DNA of 5,899 nt, taken from Acidimicrobiaceae bacterium. GTDB lineage: Bacteria; Actinomycetota; Acidimicrobiia; Acidimicrobiales; MedAcidi-G1. The position numbers and the translations under genes were made by a program. The first letter of the stretch is position 1. Each line of letters opens with the position of its first letter. The stretch spans positions 13,475 through 19,373 of the forward strand of contig PBUO01000053.1 of assembly GCA_002727895.1 (NCBI GenBank), in the 5' to 3' direction. Shown here one piece after another: positions 1-4,313 of the stretch. A model generated the notes under the pieces. That model ran no database searches. It was not told where the DNA came from and worked only from the letters and a program-made list of their open reading frames with translations.

Positions 1-114
1 GGCAAGGACGGCAACCTGTTCGGAGCCGCCGGCGCCGGACATGTCCGCCTCACCTTCGGCACCTCGACGACCATGCTCGACGAGATCATCGACCGGCTCG
101 TGGCGGGCCTCTGA
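1..114 (+). CDS. C-terminal fragment of a PLP-dependent aminotransferase-fold enzyme (MalY/PatB-like)
   Basis: The reading frame is open from the left edge and stops with TGA at 112-114, giving the last 37 residues of a protein that begins outside the window. The tail contains a Gly-rich turn followed by HVRLTFGTS and then a helix with LDEIIDRL. This is the typical ending of class I/II fold-type I PLP enzymes, where the Arg in the VRL(N/T)F(G/A)TS strand binds the substrate alpha-carboxylate. The G-HVRL-FGTS wording resembles the MalY/PatB (cystathionine beta-lyase / aminotransferase) branch most closely. The catalytic Lys and cofactor-binding parts are not in the window, so substrate and exact reaction cannot be read. 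It lies upstream of creatinase on the same strand, with a 138-nt gap. Family call is fairly secure; subfamily is an inference. Confidence 0.72.
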   Translation, partial: GKDGNLFGAAGAGHVRLTFGTSTTMLDEIIDRLVAGL

Positions 115-115
115 C

Positions 116-129
116 CCGGCGGTCGCCGG
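116..129. terminator. Short palindrome just after the aminotransferase stop, possible weak terminator
   Basis: CCGGCGGTCGCCGG is a perfect 14-nt palindrome beginning 2 nt after the TGA stop. As RNA it can form a 5-bp GC stem with a GGUC loop. No T-tract follows, so it is not a textbook intrinsic terminator. In GC-rich actinobacteria, T-poor hairpins after stop codons are sometimes proposed as terminators. In DNA this GC-rich a 14-nt palindrome may also be chance. Confidence 0.25.
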
Positions 130-159
130 TAGGATCCGCGTCATCAGCGGTTGACGTGC

Positions 160-180
160 GGGCCACCGACAGGGTGGTCC
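160..180 (+). promoter_or_regulatory. Imperfect inverted repeat in the creatinase upstream region
   Basis: GGGCCACC at 160-167 can pair with GGTGGTCC at 173-180 (8 pairs including one G-U) around a 5-nt GACAG loop. It sits about 70 nt before the creatinase start, immediately after a TTGACG (151-156) that looks like a -35 element, although no convincing -10 is visible at the right distance. It could be an operator, a leader hairpin or chance. No known riboswitch consensus was recognised. The rest of the 115-252 gap shows nothing else I can support. Confidence 0.25.
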
Positions 181-240
181 GTTCGCAGTTTTCTCCCGAG
201 CGATCGGGCCCAACGCTGTGCCGGCCCGGTCTCGAACCGA

Positions 241-247
241 GGAGGTG
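241..247 (+). promoter_or_regulatory. Strong Shine-Dalgarno that decides the creatinase TTG start
   Basis: GGAGGTG is a near-perfect anti-16S match. The GGAGG core ends 7 nt before an in-frame TTG at 253-255. The next in-frame ATG, at 277-279, has no purine-rich site before it, so the TTG is the better start. The 409-residue product is close to the roughly 403 residues of known creatinases. Confidence 0.7.
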
Positions 248-252
248 CCCCG

Positions 253-1482
253 TTGGGCATCGCACCCACCGACGACATGGTCCACGTGACCCGATGGCAC
301 TGGGGTGAGAAGGAATGGTCGCCGTTCTCGGCCGCCGAGATGGACCGCAGACAGGACGCCCTGCGGGTCCACATGGCCGCCGAGGGCATCGACGCCTGCC
401 TGCTCACCTCGTACCACAACATCTGCTACTACTCGGGCTGGCTGTTCTGCTACTTCGGACGGAAGTACGGGATGGTGGTCGACGCCGAGAACGCCACCAC
501 CATCTCCGCCGGCATCGACGGCGGCCAGCCGTGGCGCCGTACCCATGGCGACAACGTCGTGTACTCCGACTGGCGCCGGGACAACTACTACGAGGCCGTC
601 CGCGGCCTAGTCGGCACCGCGTCTCGGGTCGGGGTGGAGTGCGACGCCCTGACCGTGGACCAGTTCCAGACTCTGCAGGCCGCCCTGCCCGGCGTCGAGT
701 TGGTCGACGTCGGCACGGCCACAATGTGGATTCGGACCGTCAAGTCGGCCGAGGAGCACGACCTGATCCGCCATGGCACCCGCGTCTGCGATCTGGGCGC
801 TGAGGCCTGCGTGGAGGCCGTGGCGGCCGGCGTGCCGGAGCACGAAATCGCCCTGGCCACCACCTCGGCCATGGTCCGTGAGATCGCGGCCAGCTTTCCG
901 TTCGTGGAGCTGATGGATACCTGGACGTGGTTCCAGTCGGGCATCAACACCGACGGGGCCCACAACCCAGTCACCAACAAGTTGGTCCAGTCGGGCGACA
1001 TCCTGTCGCTCAACACCTTCCCGATGATCTTCGGCTACTACACCGCGCTGGAGCGGACGTTGTTCTGCGACCACGTCACCTCCGACGAGCACCTGCGCCT
1101 CTGGGAGGTCAATGTGGAGGTCCACGAGCGGGGCCTGGAGCTGATCAAGCCGGGAGCGCGCTGCTGCGACATCGCCGCCGAGTTGAACGACATCTACCGC
1201 GGCTACGACCTGCTCCAGTACCGGTCATTCGGCTACGGCCACAGCTTCGGCGTGCTGAGCCACTACTACGGCCGGGAGGCCGGCGTGGAACTCCGTGAGG
1301 ACGTTGAGACCGTGCTGGAACCCGGCATGGTCGTGTCGATGGAGCCGATGATCGCCATCCCTGATGGCCAGCCGGGTGCCGGCGGCTACCGGGAGCACGA
1401 CATCCTGATCGTTGGCGAGGACGGCGCCGAGAACATCACCGGCTTCCCGTTCGGCCCCGAGCACAACATCATCGGCGGCTGA
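253..1482 (+). CDS. Creatinase (creatine amidinohydrolase, EC 3.5.3.3)
   Basis: This cytoplasmic enzyme hydrolyses creatine to sarcosine and urea. The 409-residue protein is recognisable almost end to end as creatinase of the pita-bread (M24/creatinase) fold. It has an N-terminal domain (about residues 25-165) with TSYHNI, YFGR and IDGGQPWRRT, then a catalytic domain (about 166-409) with DTWTWFQSGINTDGAHNPV, ALERTLF, GYGHSFG, HYYGREAG and SMEPM. By my recollection of the Pseudomonas putida enzyme, its catalytic His232 corresponds to H237. Its binding residues Phe62, Arg64, Glu262, Arg335, Glu358 and His376 correspond to F68, R70, E267, R341, E364 and H382, so all are kept. GDILSLN has Asn where metal-dependent M24 peptidases carry a metal-ligand Asp, as expected for a metal-free creatinase. 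The start is TTG behind GGAGGTG; ATG at 277 would give 401 residues. No sarcosine-oxidising or urea-handling gene lies in the window. A prolidase or DMSP lyase (DddP) role is much less likely given the motif match. Confidence 0.95.
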   Translation: MGIAPTDDMVHVTRWHWGEKEWSPFSAAEMDRRQDALRVHMAAEGIDACLLTSYHNICYYSGWLFCYFGRKYGMVVDAENATTISAGIDGGQPWRRTHGDNVVYSDWRRDNYYEAVRGLVGTASRVGVECDALTVDQFQTLQAALPGVELVDVGTATMWIRTVKSAEEHDLIRHGTRVCDLGAEACVEAVAAGVPEHEIALATTSAMVREIAASFPFVELMDTWTWFQSGINTDGAHNPVTNKLVQSGDILSLNTFPMIFGYYTALERTLFCDHVTSDEHLRLWEVNVEVHERGLELIKPGARCCDIAAELNDIYRGYDLLQYRSFGYGHSFGVLSHYYGREAGVELREDVETVLEPGMVVSMEPMIAIPDGQPGAGGYREHDILIVGEDGAENITGFPFGPEHNIIGG

Positions 1483-1488
1483 GCCGCG

Positions 1489-1507
1489 CTGGGGGGATTC
1501 CCCCCGG
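1489..1507. terminator. GC hairpin between convergent genes, possible bidirectional terminator
   Basis: GGGGGG (1491-1496), ATT, CCCCCC (1500-1505) forms a perfect 6-bp stem, extended by a wobble and a C-G pair to 8 pairs over 1489-1507. It begins 7 nt after the creatinase stop, in the gap between two genes that face each other. No T-tract follows on either strand. Position and symmetry favour a terminator-like role, but the 3-nt loop and missing T-tract weaken the call. Confidence 0.4.
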
Positions 1508-1525
1508 AACGCGTCGACGGGTCGG

Positions 1526-1554
1526 GGGCCGGATCAGCACCCGGTCGCCGGCCC
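1526..1554. terminator. Second inverted repeat in the convergent gap
   Basis: GGGCCGG (1526-1532) is the exact reverse complement of CCGGCCC (1548-1554), with a 15-nt spacer. It ends 9 nt before the stop codon of the minus-strand lipoprotein gene, so on the minus strand it is a hairpin just downstream of that gene. There is no T-tract. It may be a terminator or an mRNA 3'-end stabilising stem, or chance in GC-rich DNA. Confidence 0.3.
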
Positions 1555-1563
1555 GTGTCGCGA

Positions 1564-2274
1564 CTACTCGGAGGCGACGGTGGTGGTGGTCGTCTCGGCA
1601 GGGGCCTCGGTGGTCGTCGTGGCGTCGGCTGCATCGTCGGACGCCGCGTCATCGGTAGCCGCATCGCCGGACGCCGCGTCATCGGTGGCCGCATCGTCGG
1701 ACGCCGCGTCATCGGTGGCCGCATCGTCAGCGCCGGCGTCGGTCGCCCCGTCCTCGGCGGGGGCGCCGGTCGTCGTGGTGGGCGGAGCCGGCACGCCGGA
1801 GTTGTCGAGGCCGCGGGCCTCGAGCTCGGCTAGGTGGGCTGCCCGGGTCCCGTTGCCGTACCAGCCGTCAGCCGTCACGCCCAGCAGTTCTTGGAGGATG
1901 ACCGCCGGATCGCTCGGGCCCCATTGGTAGGTGGCCATGAGGATGGCGTCCTCGTTGAGGCCGACCGGGACGGTCACCGTGGGCACCTCGTCCTCGGCGG
2001 CGGCCGAGCCGTCGTCGCCGGCGCTGGCCATCGACGTGGTGGTGGCCGGGGCGGCGGTCGTGGTGGGCACCGGAGCCACGGTGGTGACCACCGGACGCTG
2101 GGCCAGCAACGAGACCTCGGCCTCCATCTCCATGAAGTCCTCGCGCAATTGGATGATCTCCACCCGGAGCGTCTCGAGCTCGTCGTCGTTGGTCTCCAGC
2201 AGTCCACAGCCGGTGGCGACCAGGGCCAGGACGGTGGAGACGAGGGCGGAACGGAGGAGGGTGCGCGTCAGCAT
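1564..2274 (-). CDS. Probable lipoprotein with coiled coil and peptidoglycan-binding-like module
   Basis: This 236-residue protein is probably exported and lipid-anchored. It has an RTLLR start, a hydrophobic stretch (residues 10-22) and a Cys at 23 in ATGC, an acceptable but not ideal lipobox. Residues about 26-58 (ETNDDELETLRVEIIQLRED) look like a short charged coiled coil. A Thr/Ala/Pro linker follows at 61-100. Residues 111-165 form a compact module with YQWG, LQELLG, TADGWYG, GTR and AHLAELEARGL, which resembles peptidoglycan-binding (PG_binding_1-like) repeats. The C-terminus (171-236) is an acidic Asp/Ala repeat ending in a Thr-rich tail. The neighbouring gene upstream (82-nt gap, same strand) carries the same module. 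No enzyme motif is visible, so a structural or wall-tethering role is an inference. The ATG start is supported by the signal peptide. There is no clear Shine-Dalgarno; instead a 12-nt block shared with the neighbour lies 5 nt upstream. Confidence 0.82.
   Translation of the reverse strand: MLTRTLLRSALVSTVLALVATGCGLLETNDDELETLRVEIIQLREDFMEMEAEVSLLAQRPVVTTVAPVPTTTAAPATTTSMASAGDDGSAAAEDEVPTVTVPVGLNEDAILMATYQWGPSDPAVILQELLGVTADGWYGNGTRAAHLAELEARGLDNSGVPAPPTTTTGAPAEDGATDAGADDAATDDAASDDAATDDAASGDAATDDAASDDAADATTTTEAPAETTTTTVASE
1628..1747. repeat. Tandem 30-bp coding repeat, three near-identical copies plus a degenerate one
   Basis: Units lie at 1628-1657, 1658-1687 and 1688-1717, followed by a diverged copy at 1718-1747. 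On the minus strand each encodes about ten residues of the type TDDAASDDAA near the C-terminus of the lipoprotein. The first three copies differ at only a few bases, so the repeat is recent or kept uniform by slippage or recombination. The unit is in phase (30 = 10 codons), so copy-number change would not shift the frame. Confidence 0.88.
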
Positions 2275-2279
2275 GGCCG

Positions 2280-2291
2280 CAGTATTCCAGA
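2280..2291 (-). promoter_or_regulatory. 12-nt block before the small lipoprotein gene, shared with its neighbour
   Basis: Read on the minus strand this is TCTGGAATACTG, ending 5 nt before the ATG at 2274. The larger lipoprotein gene has TCTGGAAGACTG at exactly the same distance (11 of 12 identical). AATACT in this copy sits where a -10 hexamer would lie for a leaderless transcript, and GGAA could also act as a weak ribosome-binding site. It supports the chosen start. The function is unproven. Confidence 0.4.
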
Positions 2292-2356
2292 GTGGGAGGG
2301 GTCCCGCGCATCGCCACGCCCCCAGTACGCCGATCGGCCCGCCGTGTCGTCGCCGG

Positions 2357-3661
2357 TCAGTTGCAGGTGGTCGAGGCGAAGTAGGCGGCCAGCGACTCCG
2401 TGGTGGTGGCCGCCCCGCCCTCCAAAGACACCGTGTAGTCGGTAGTGGACGTCGAGATCGAGTTCTTCTTCGTCCCGTCGGCGGTGATCGTGTAGGTGCC
2501 CGTGGTGCACAGGATGACCTTCAGGTACGAGTTGGTCCCCGCCGTGTTGTCGTTGTCGCCGATGAGCACGTCGGACGGGTCGTAGATCCGCAGATGGACG
2601 TCCAGGTCCGACGAGGTGAGGCGGACGGTCAACTGGGCGCCGGTCACGCCCTTGAACTTCCAGGCGTCCCGCTTCCCGACGTTCAGCGACGCCGAGTACG
2701 AGTTGCCGGTTGTGATAATGCCGAGGGAGCGGTTGTAGAGCGTCGTGGTGGTGACCGGAGCGGCCGTCGTCGTAGTGGTCGACGTGGTCGTGGTGGTGGT
2801 CGTGGTGGTCGTCGTGGTCGTCGTGGTCGTCGTGCTGGTAGGAGCCGCCGCTGCGGTCGTCGTGGTGGCCGCGATGGTCGTGGCGGCGGATGCCGGGACG
2901 GCGGGCACGCCTGTCGTCGAGAGCCCCCGGGCCGCCAGCGCGGCCAGGTGGGCGGTCCTGGTACCCGACCCGTAGATGCCGTCGGCCGTCGCGCCCAGCA
3001 CCTGCTGGAGAAGACGCACCCGGCCACTGTTCTCACCCCAGACGAACGCAGAGGTCAGCACCGCCGCCTCCGAGAGGGCAAAGCCCGCCGTGGACGTCGG
3101 AGCCACGATGGTCACTGGCGGGGCCGTGGTCGAGGTGGGAACGGGACCCGCGGTGGTGGACGGAGCCAACGTGGTGGCCGGAGCAGATGTCGTGGACGGA
3201 ACGGTCGTGGGTGGCGCGGTCGCGGCCGGTGCAGCGGTCGTGGTCCCGGCACCAGGCGCCTCCTCGTCAGTGGCAATGGTGGTGGACGGGGCCGAGGTGG
3301 AGGTGGCGGCGGGAGCGTCCTCAAGCAGGTCGGGATCCCAGTCGGCCGCACTGCCGAGTGGCACGCGGATCACCACCGGCGATCCGATGGTCACCAGCGT
3401 CCCAGCCACCGGGACCTGCTCGACCACCATGTCGGCGATGCCTTCGAGCCCCTCGACCTCCTCGACGACGGCCGGCGATCCGATGGTGGAAAGCACGCCA
3501 GCGGCAAACTGGACCGTCTTGCCGACCACGGACGGCACCTCGACGAGCACCGGCGTGTCGGTCTCGGCGAACAGGACCTGCTCGTCGTCGCCTTCCGAAC
3601 AGGCCACCAGCGGCAGCAGCATGACGGCCAGCGCCGCGCACAGAAGCGTCCGGATCTGCAT
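2357..3661 (-). CDS. Modular lipoprotein: PASTA-like, peptidoglycan-binding-like and PPC-like domains
   Basis: This is a 434-residue exported lipoprotein. The signal peptide ends in a classic lipobox LVAC with Cys21. Residues about 37-102 (VEVPSVVGKTV, QVPVAGTLVTIGSPVVIRVP) match the PASTA pattern known from penicillin-binding proteins and Ser/Thr kinases that sense peptidoglycan. A Thr/Ala/Pro linker (115-190) leads to a module at 201-256 (FVWG, LLQQVLG, TADGIYG, GTR, AHLAALAARGL) that is also present in the next gene downstream. A second linker holds 17 consecutive Thr (277-293). The C-terminal part, about 318-414 (SASLNVGKRDAWKFKG, TVRLTSSDLDVHLRIYDP, TGTYTITADG), resembles a bacterial pre-peptidase C-terminal (PPC) beta-sandwich. 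Cys385 and Cys433 could form a disulfide. No catalytic domain is visible, so it is probably a wall-associated binding or sensor lipoprotein. An in-frame start further upstream (3913) is possible on paper, but the signal peptide places the start at 3661. Confidence 0.85.
   Translation of the reverse strand: MQIRTLLCAALAVMLLPLVACSEGDDEQVLFAETDTPVLVEVPSVVGKTVQFAAGVLSTIGSPAVVEEVEGLEGIADMVVEQVPVAGTLVTIGSPVVIRVPLGSAADWDPDLLEDAPAATSTSAPSTTIATDEEAPGAGTTTAAPAATAPPTTVPSTTSAPATTLAPSTTAGPVPTSTTAPPVTIVAPTSTAGFALSEAAVLTSAFVWGENSGRVRLLQQVLGATADGIYGSGTRTAHLAALAARGLSTTGVPAVPASAATTIAATTTTAAAAPTSTTTTTTTTTTTTTTTTTSTTTTTAAPVTTTTLYNRSLGIITTGNSYSASLNVGKRDAWKFKGVTGAQLTVRLTSSDLDVHLRIYDPSDVLIGDNDNTAGTNSYLKVILCTTGTYTITADGTKKNSISTSTTDYTVSLEGGAATTTESLAAYFASTTCN
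2783..2833. repeat. Low-complexity ACC/ACG run encoding 17 consecutive threonines
   Basis: On the minus strand 17 successive codons are ACC or ACG, flanked by Ser codons and further Thr stretches. The mix of two synonymous codons makes this an imperfect trinucleotide repeat. It connects the peptidoglycan-binding-like module to the PPC-like domain, as an extended and possibly glycosylated linker would. The opposite strand reads as poly-Val/Gly shadow frames with no gene value. Confidence 0.85.
3376..3487. repeat. 16-bp direct repeat inside the PASTA-like coding region
   Basis: CCGGCGATCCGATGGT occurs identically at 3376-3391 and 3472-3487, 96 bp (32 codons) apart and in the same frame. Both copies encode TIGSP on the minus strand, once after the first helix of the PASTA-like domain and once in its final strand. 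It may reflect an internal duplication or local gene conversion. The surrounding residues differ, so it is not a full second PASTA domain. Confidence 0.7.
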
Positions 3662-3666
3662 GCTCC

Positions 3667-3678
3667 CAGTCTTCCAGA
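3667..3678 (-). promoter_or_regulatory. 12-nt block before the large lipoprotein gene, partner of the copy at 2280-2291
   Basis: On the minus strand this is TCTGGAAGACTG, ending 5 nt before the ATG at 3661. The matching copy precedes the paralogous lipoprotein gene at the same distance. The similarity continues into the coding start (M-x-x-RTLL-x-x-AL in both proteins). It is either a conserved promoter/translation element or a remnant of duplication. The first explains the motif, and the second also explains the matching signal peptides. Confidence 0.4.
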
Positions 3679-3755
3679 CGCCGGTTCCGGCACTGGTGAC
3701 GCGCCACGGGGCCCGGGGAGCACCAGGGCGACCGGACGCTGTCACACCTCCTCGG

Positions 3756-3761
3756 TACCTT
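3756..3761 (+). promoter_or_regulatory. Candidate -10 element for a leaderless NYN-gene transcript
   Basis: TACCTT fits the actinobacterial TANNNT -10 pattern and ends 6 nt before the ATG at 3768. That is the spacing expected when transcription starts at or next to the start codon. No Shine-Dalgarno precedes this ATG, which agrees with leaderless translation. No clear -35 is seen. The 106-nt divergent gap (3662-3767) must also hold the promoter of the minus-strand lipoprotein gene. Confidence 0.4.
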
Positions 3762-3767
3762 TCGGAC

Positions 3768-4307
3768 ATGGTCGTCGCTTCCCTAGGCTCCGCCCTTCCG
3801 ACCGGCCCTTCTCCGGTTCTGGGCTCTCGAGCGTCCCGGCCCCTCTCGTTTCCCGCCCGCCGTCGGCCCAGCCGGCCACCAGCACATCGGCGCTCCCTCC
3901 ACCTCGTCGACATCGAGAACCTGGTGGGCGCCCCGGAGGCGTGGAACTCGGCAAACGTGCAAGCTGTCCTCTCCGACTACCTGTCCGCTGCGCGGTGGCG
4001 CCCCGAGGACTCGCTCGTGGTGGCCGCCAACCCGATCGTCATGGCCCACGCCGCCTTCGAGCTCAAGGGCATCCCCCATCGGTGCCTGTGCGGCACGGGG
4101 CCGGACGCAGCCGATCACCTGCTCCTCCAGGCGGTGCCCAACGACCTGGTGGCCCGCTACGACCGACTGGTCGTGGGCAGCGGCGACCACGCGTTCGCCC
4201 CGATGGTGCTCAGGTTGAAGGGTCGGATGCCGACCCTCGTGGTGCGGTCCGCCGGCAGGCTGTCCGCCGACCTCTACGCCGCCGCCGACGAGGTCGTGGA
4301 GCTCTAG
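3768..4307 (+). CDS. NYN domain protein (PIN-like putative ribonuclease)
   Basis: The 179-residue product has a Pro/Arg-rich, probably disordered N-terminus (1-43) followed by an NYN/DUF88-type domain (about 44-179). The domain shows LHLVDIENLVG (Asp48), GPDAADHLLL (Asp113, Asp116) and VVGSGDHAFAPM (Asp140). These acidic residues sit where PIN-like nucleases bind a divalent metal. NYN proteins are typically RNA-processing or RNA-degrading enzymes in the cytoplasm; the RNA target here is unknown. It has no partner antitoxin gene next to it, so a toxin-antitoxin role is not supported. The ATG at 3768 is the only standard start close to the domain, since no GTG or TTG codon lies between it and the conserved core. 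It is divergent from the large lipoprotein gene, and its stop lies 6 nt from the stop of the convergent serine hydrolase gene. Confidence 0.82.
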   Translation: MVVASLGSALPTGPSPVLGSRASRPLSFPARRRPSRPPAHRRSLHLVDIENLVGAPEAWNSANVQAVLSDYLSAARWRPEDSLVVAANPIVMAHAAFELKGIPHRCLCGTGPDAADHLLLQAVPNDLVARYDRLVVGSGDHAFAPMVLRLKGRMPTLVVRSAGRLSADLYAAADEVVEL

Positions 4308-4313
4308 CCCGAT

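Noticed and set aside
151..252. N-terminal extension of creatinase from the ATG at position 151 in the same frame? (reads back to 151)
   Set aside because: The extended start is a TTG at 151 with no ribosome-binding site, and the extra 34 residues have no counterpart in known creatinases. The GGAGGTG-TTG start at 253 fits the family length.
115..252. Guanidine- or glycine-type riboswitch before creatinase
   Set aside because: The gene's chemistry suggested it, but I could not find the conserved core motifs of these riboswitches; only a simple hairpin is present.
253..1482. DMSP lyase DddP or prolidase/Xaa-Pro peptidase instead of creatinase
   Set aside because: These share the pita-bread fold, but the creatinase-specific blocks (YFGR, IDGGQPWRRT, NTDGAHNP, HYYGREAG) match throughout and an expected metal-ligand Asp is Asn.
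1628..1747. CRISPR-like repeats
   Set aside because: The units are directly adjacent with no unique spacers and lie in frame within a coding sequence.
3662..3913. Upstream extension of the large lipoprotein to position 3913
   Set aside because: It would bury a perfect lipoprotein signal peptide 84 residues inside the protein and overlap the NYN gene on the other strand.
3768..4307. VapC-type PIN toxin of a toxin-antitoxin pair
   Set aside because: The motif order fits NYN rather than VapC, and no small antitoxin gene lies immediately upstream; the neighbour is a divergent lipoprotein gene.
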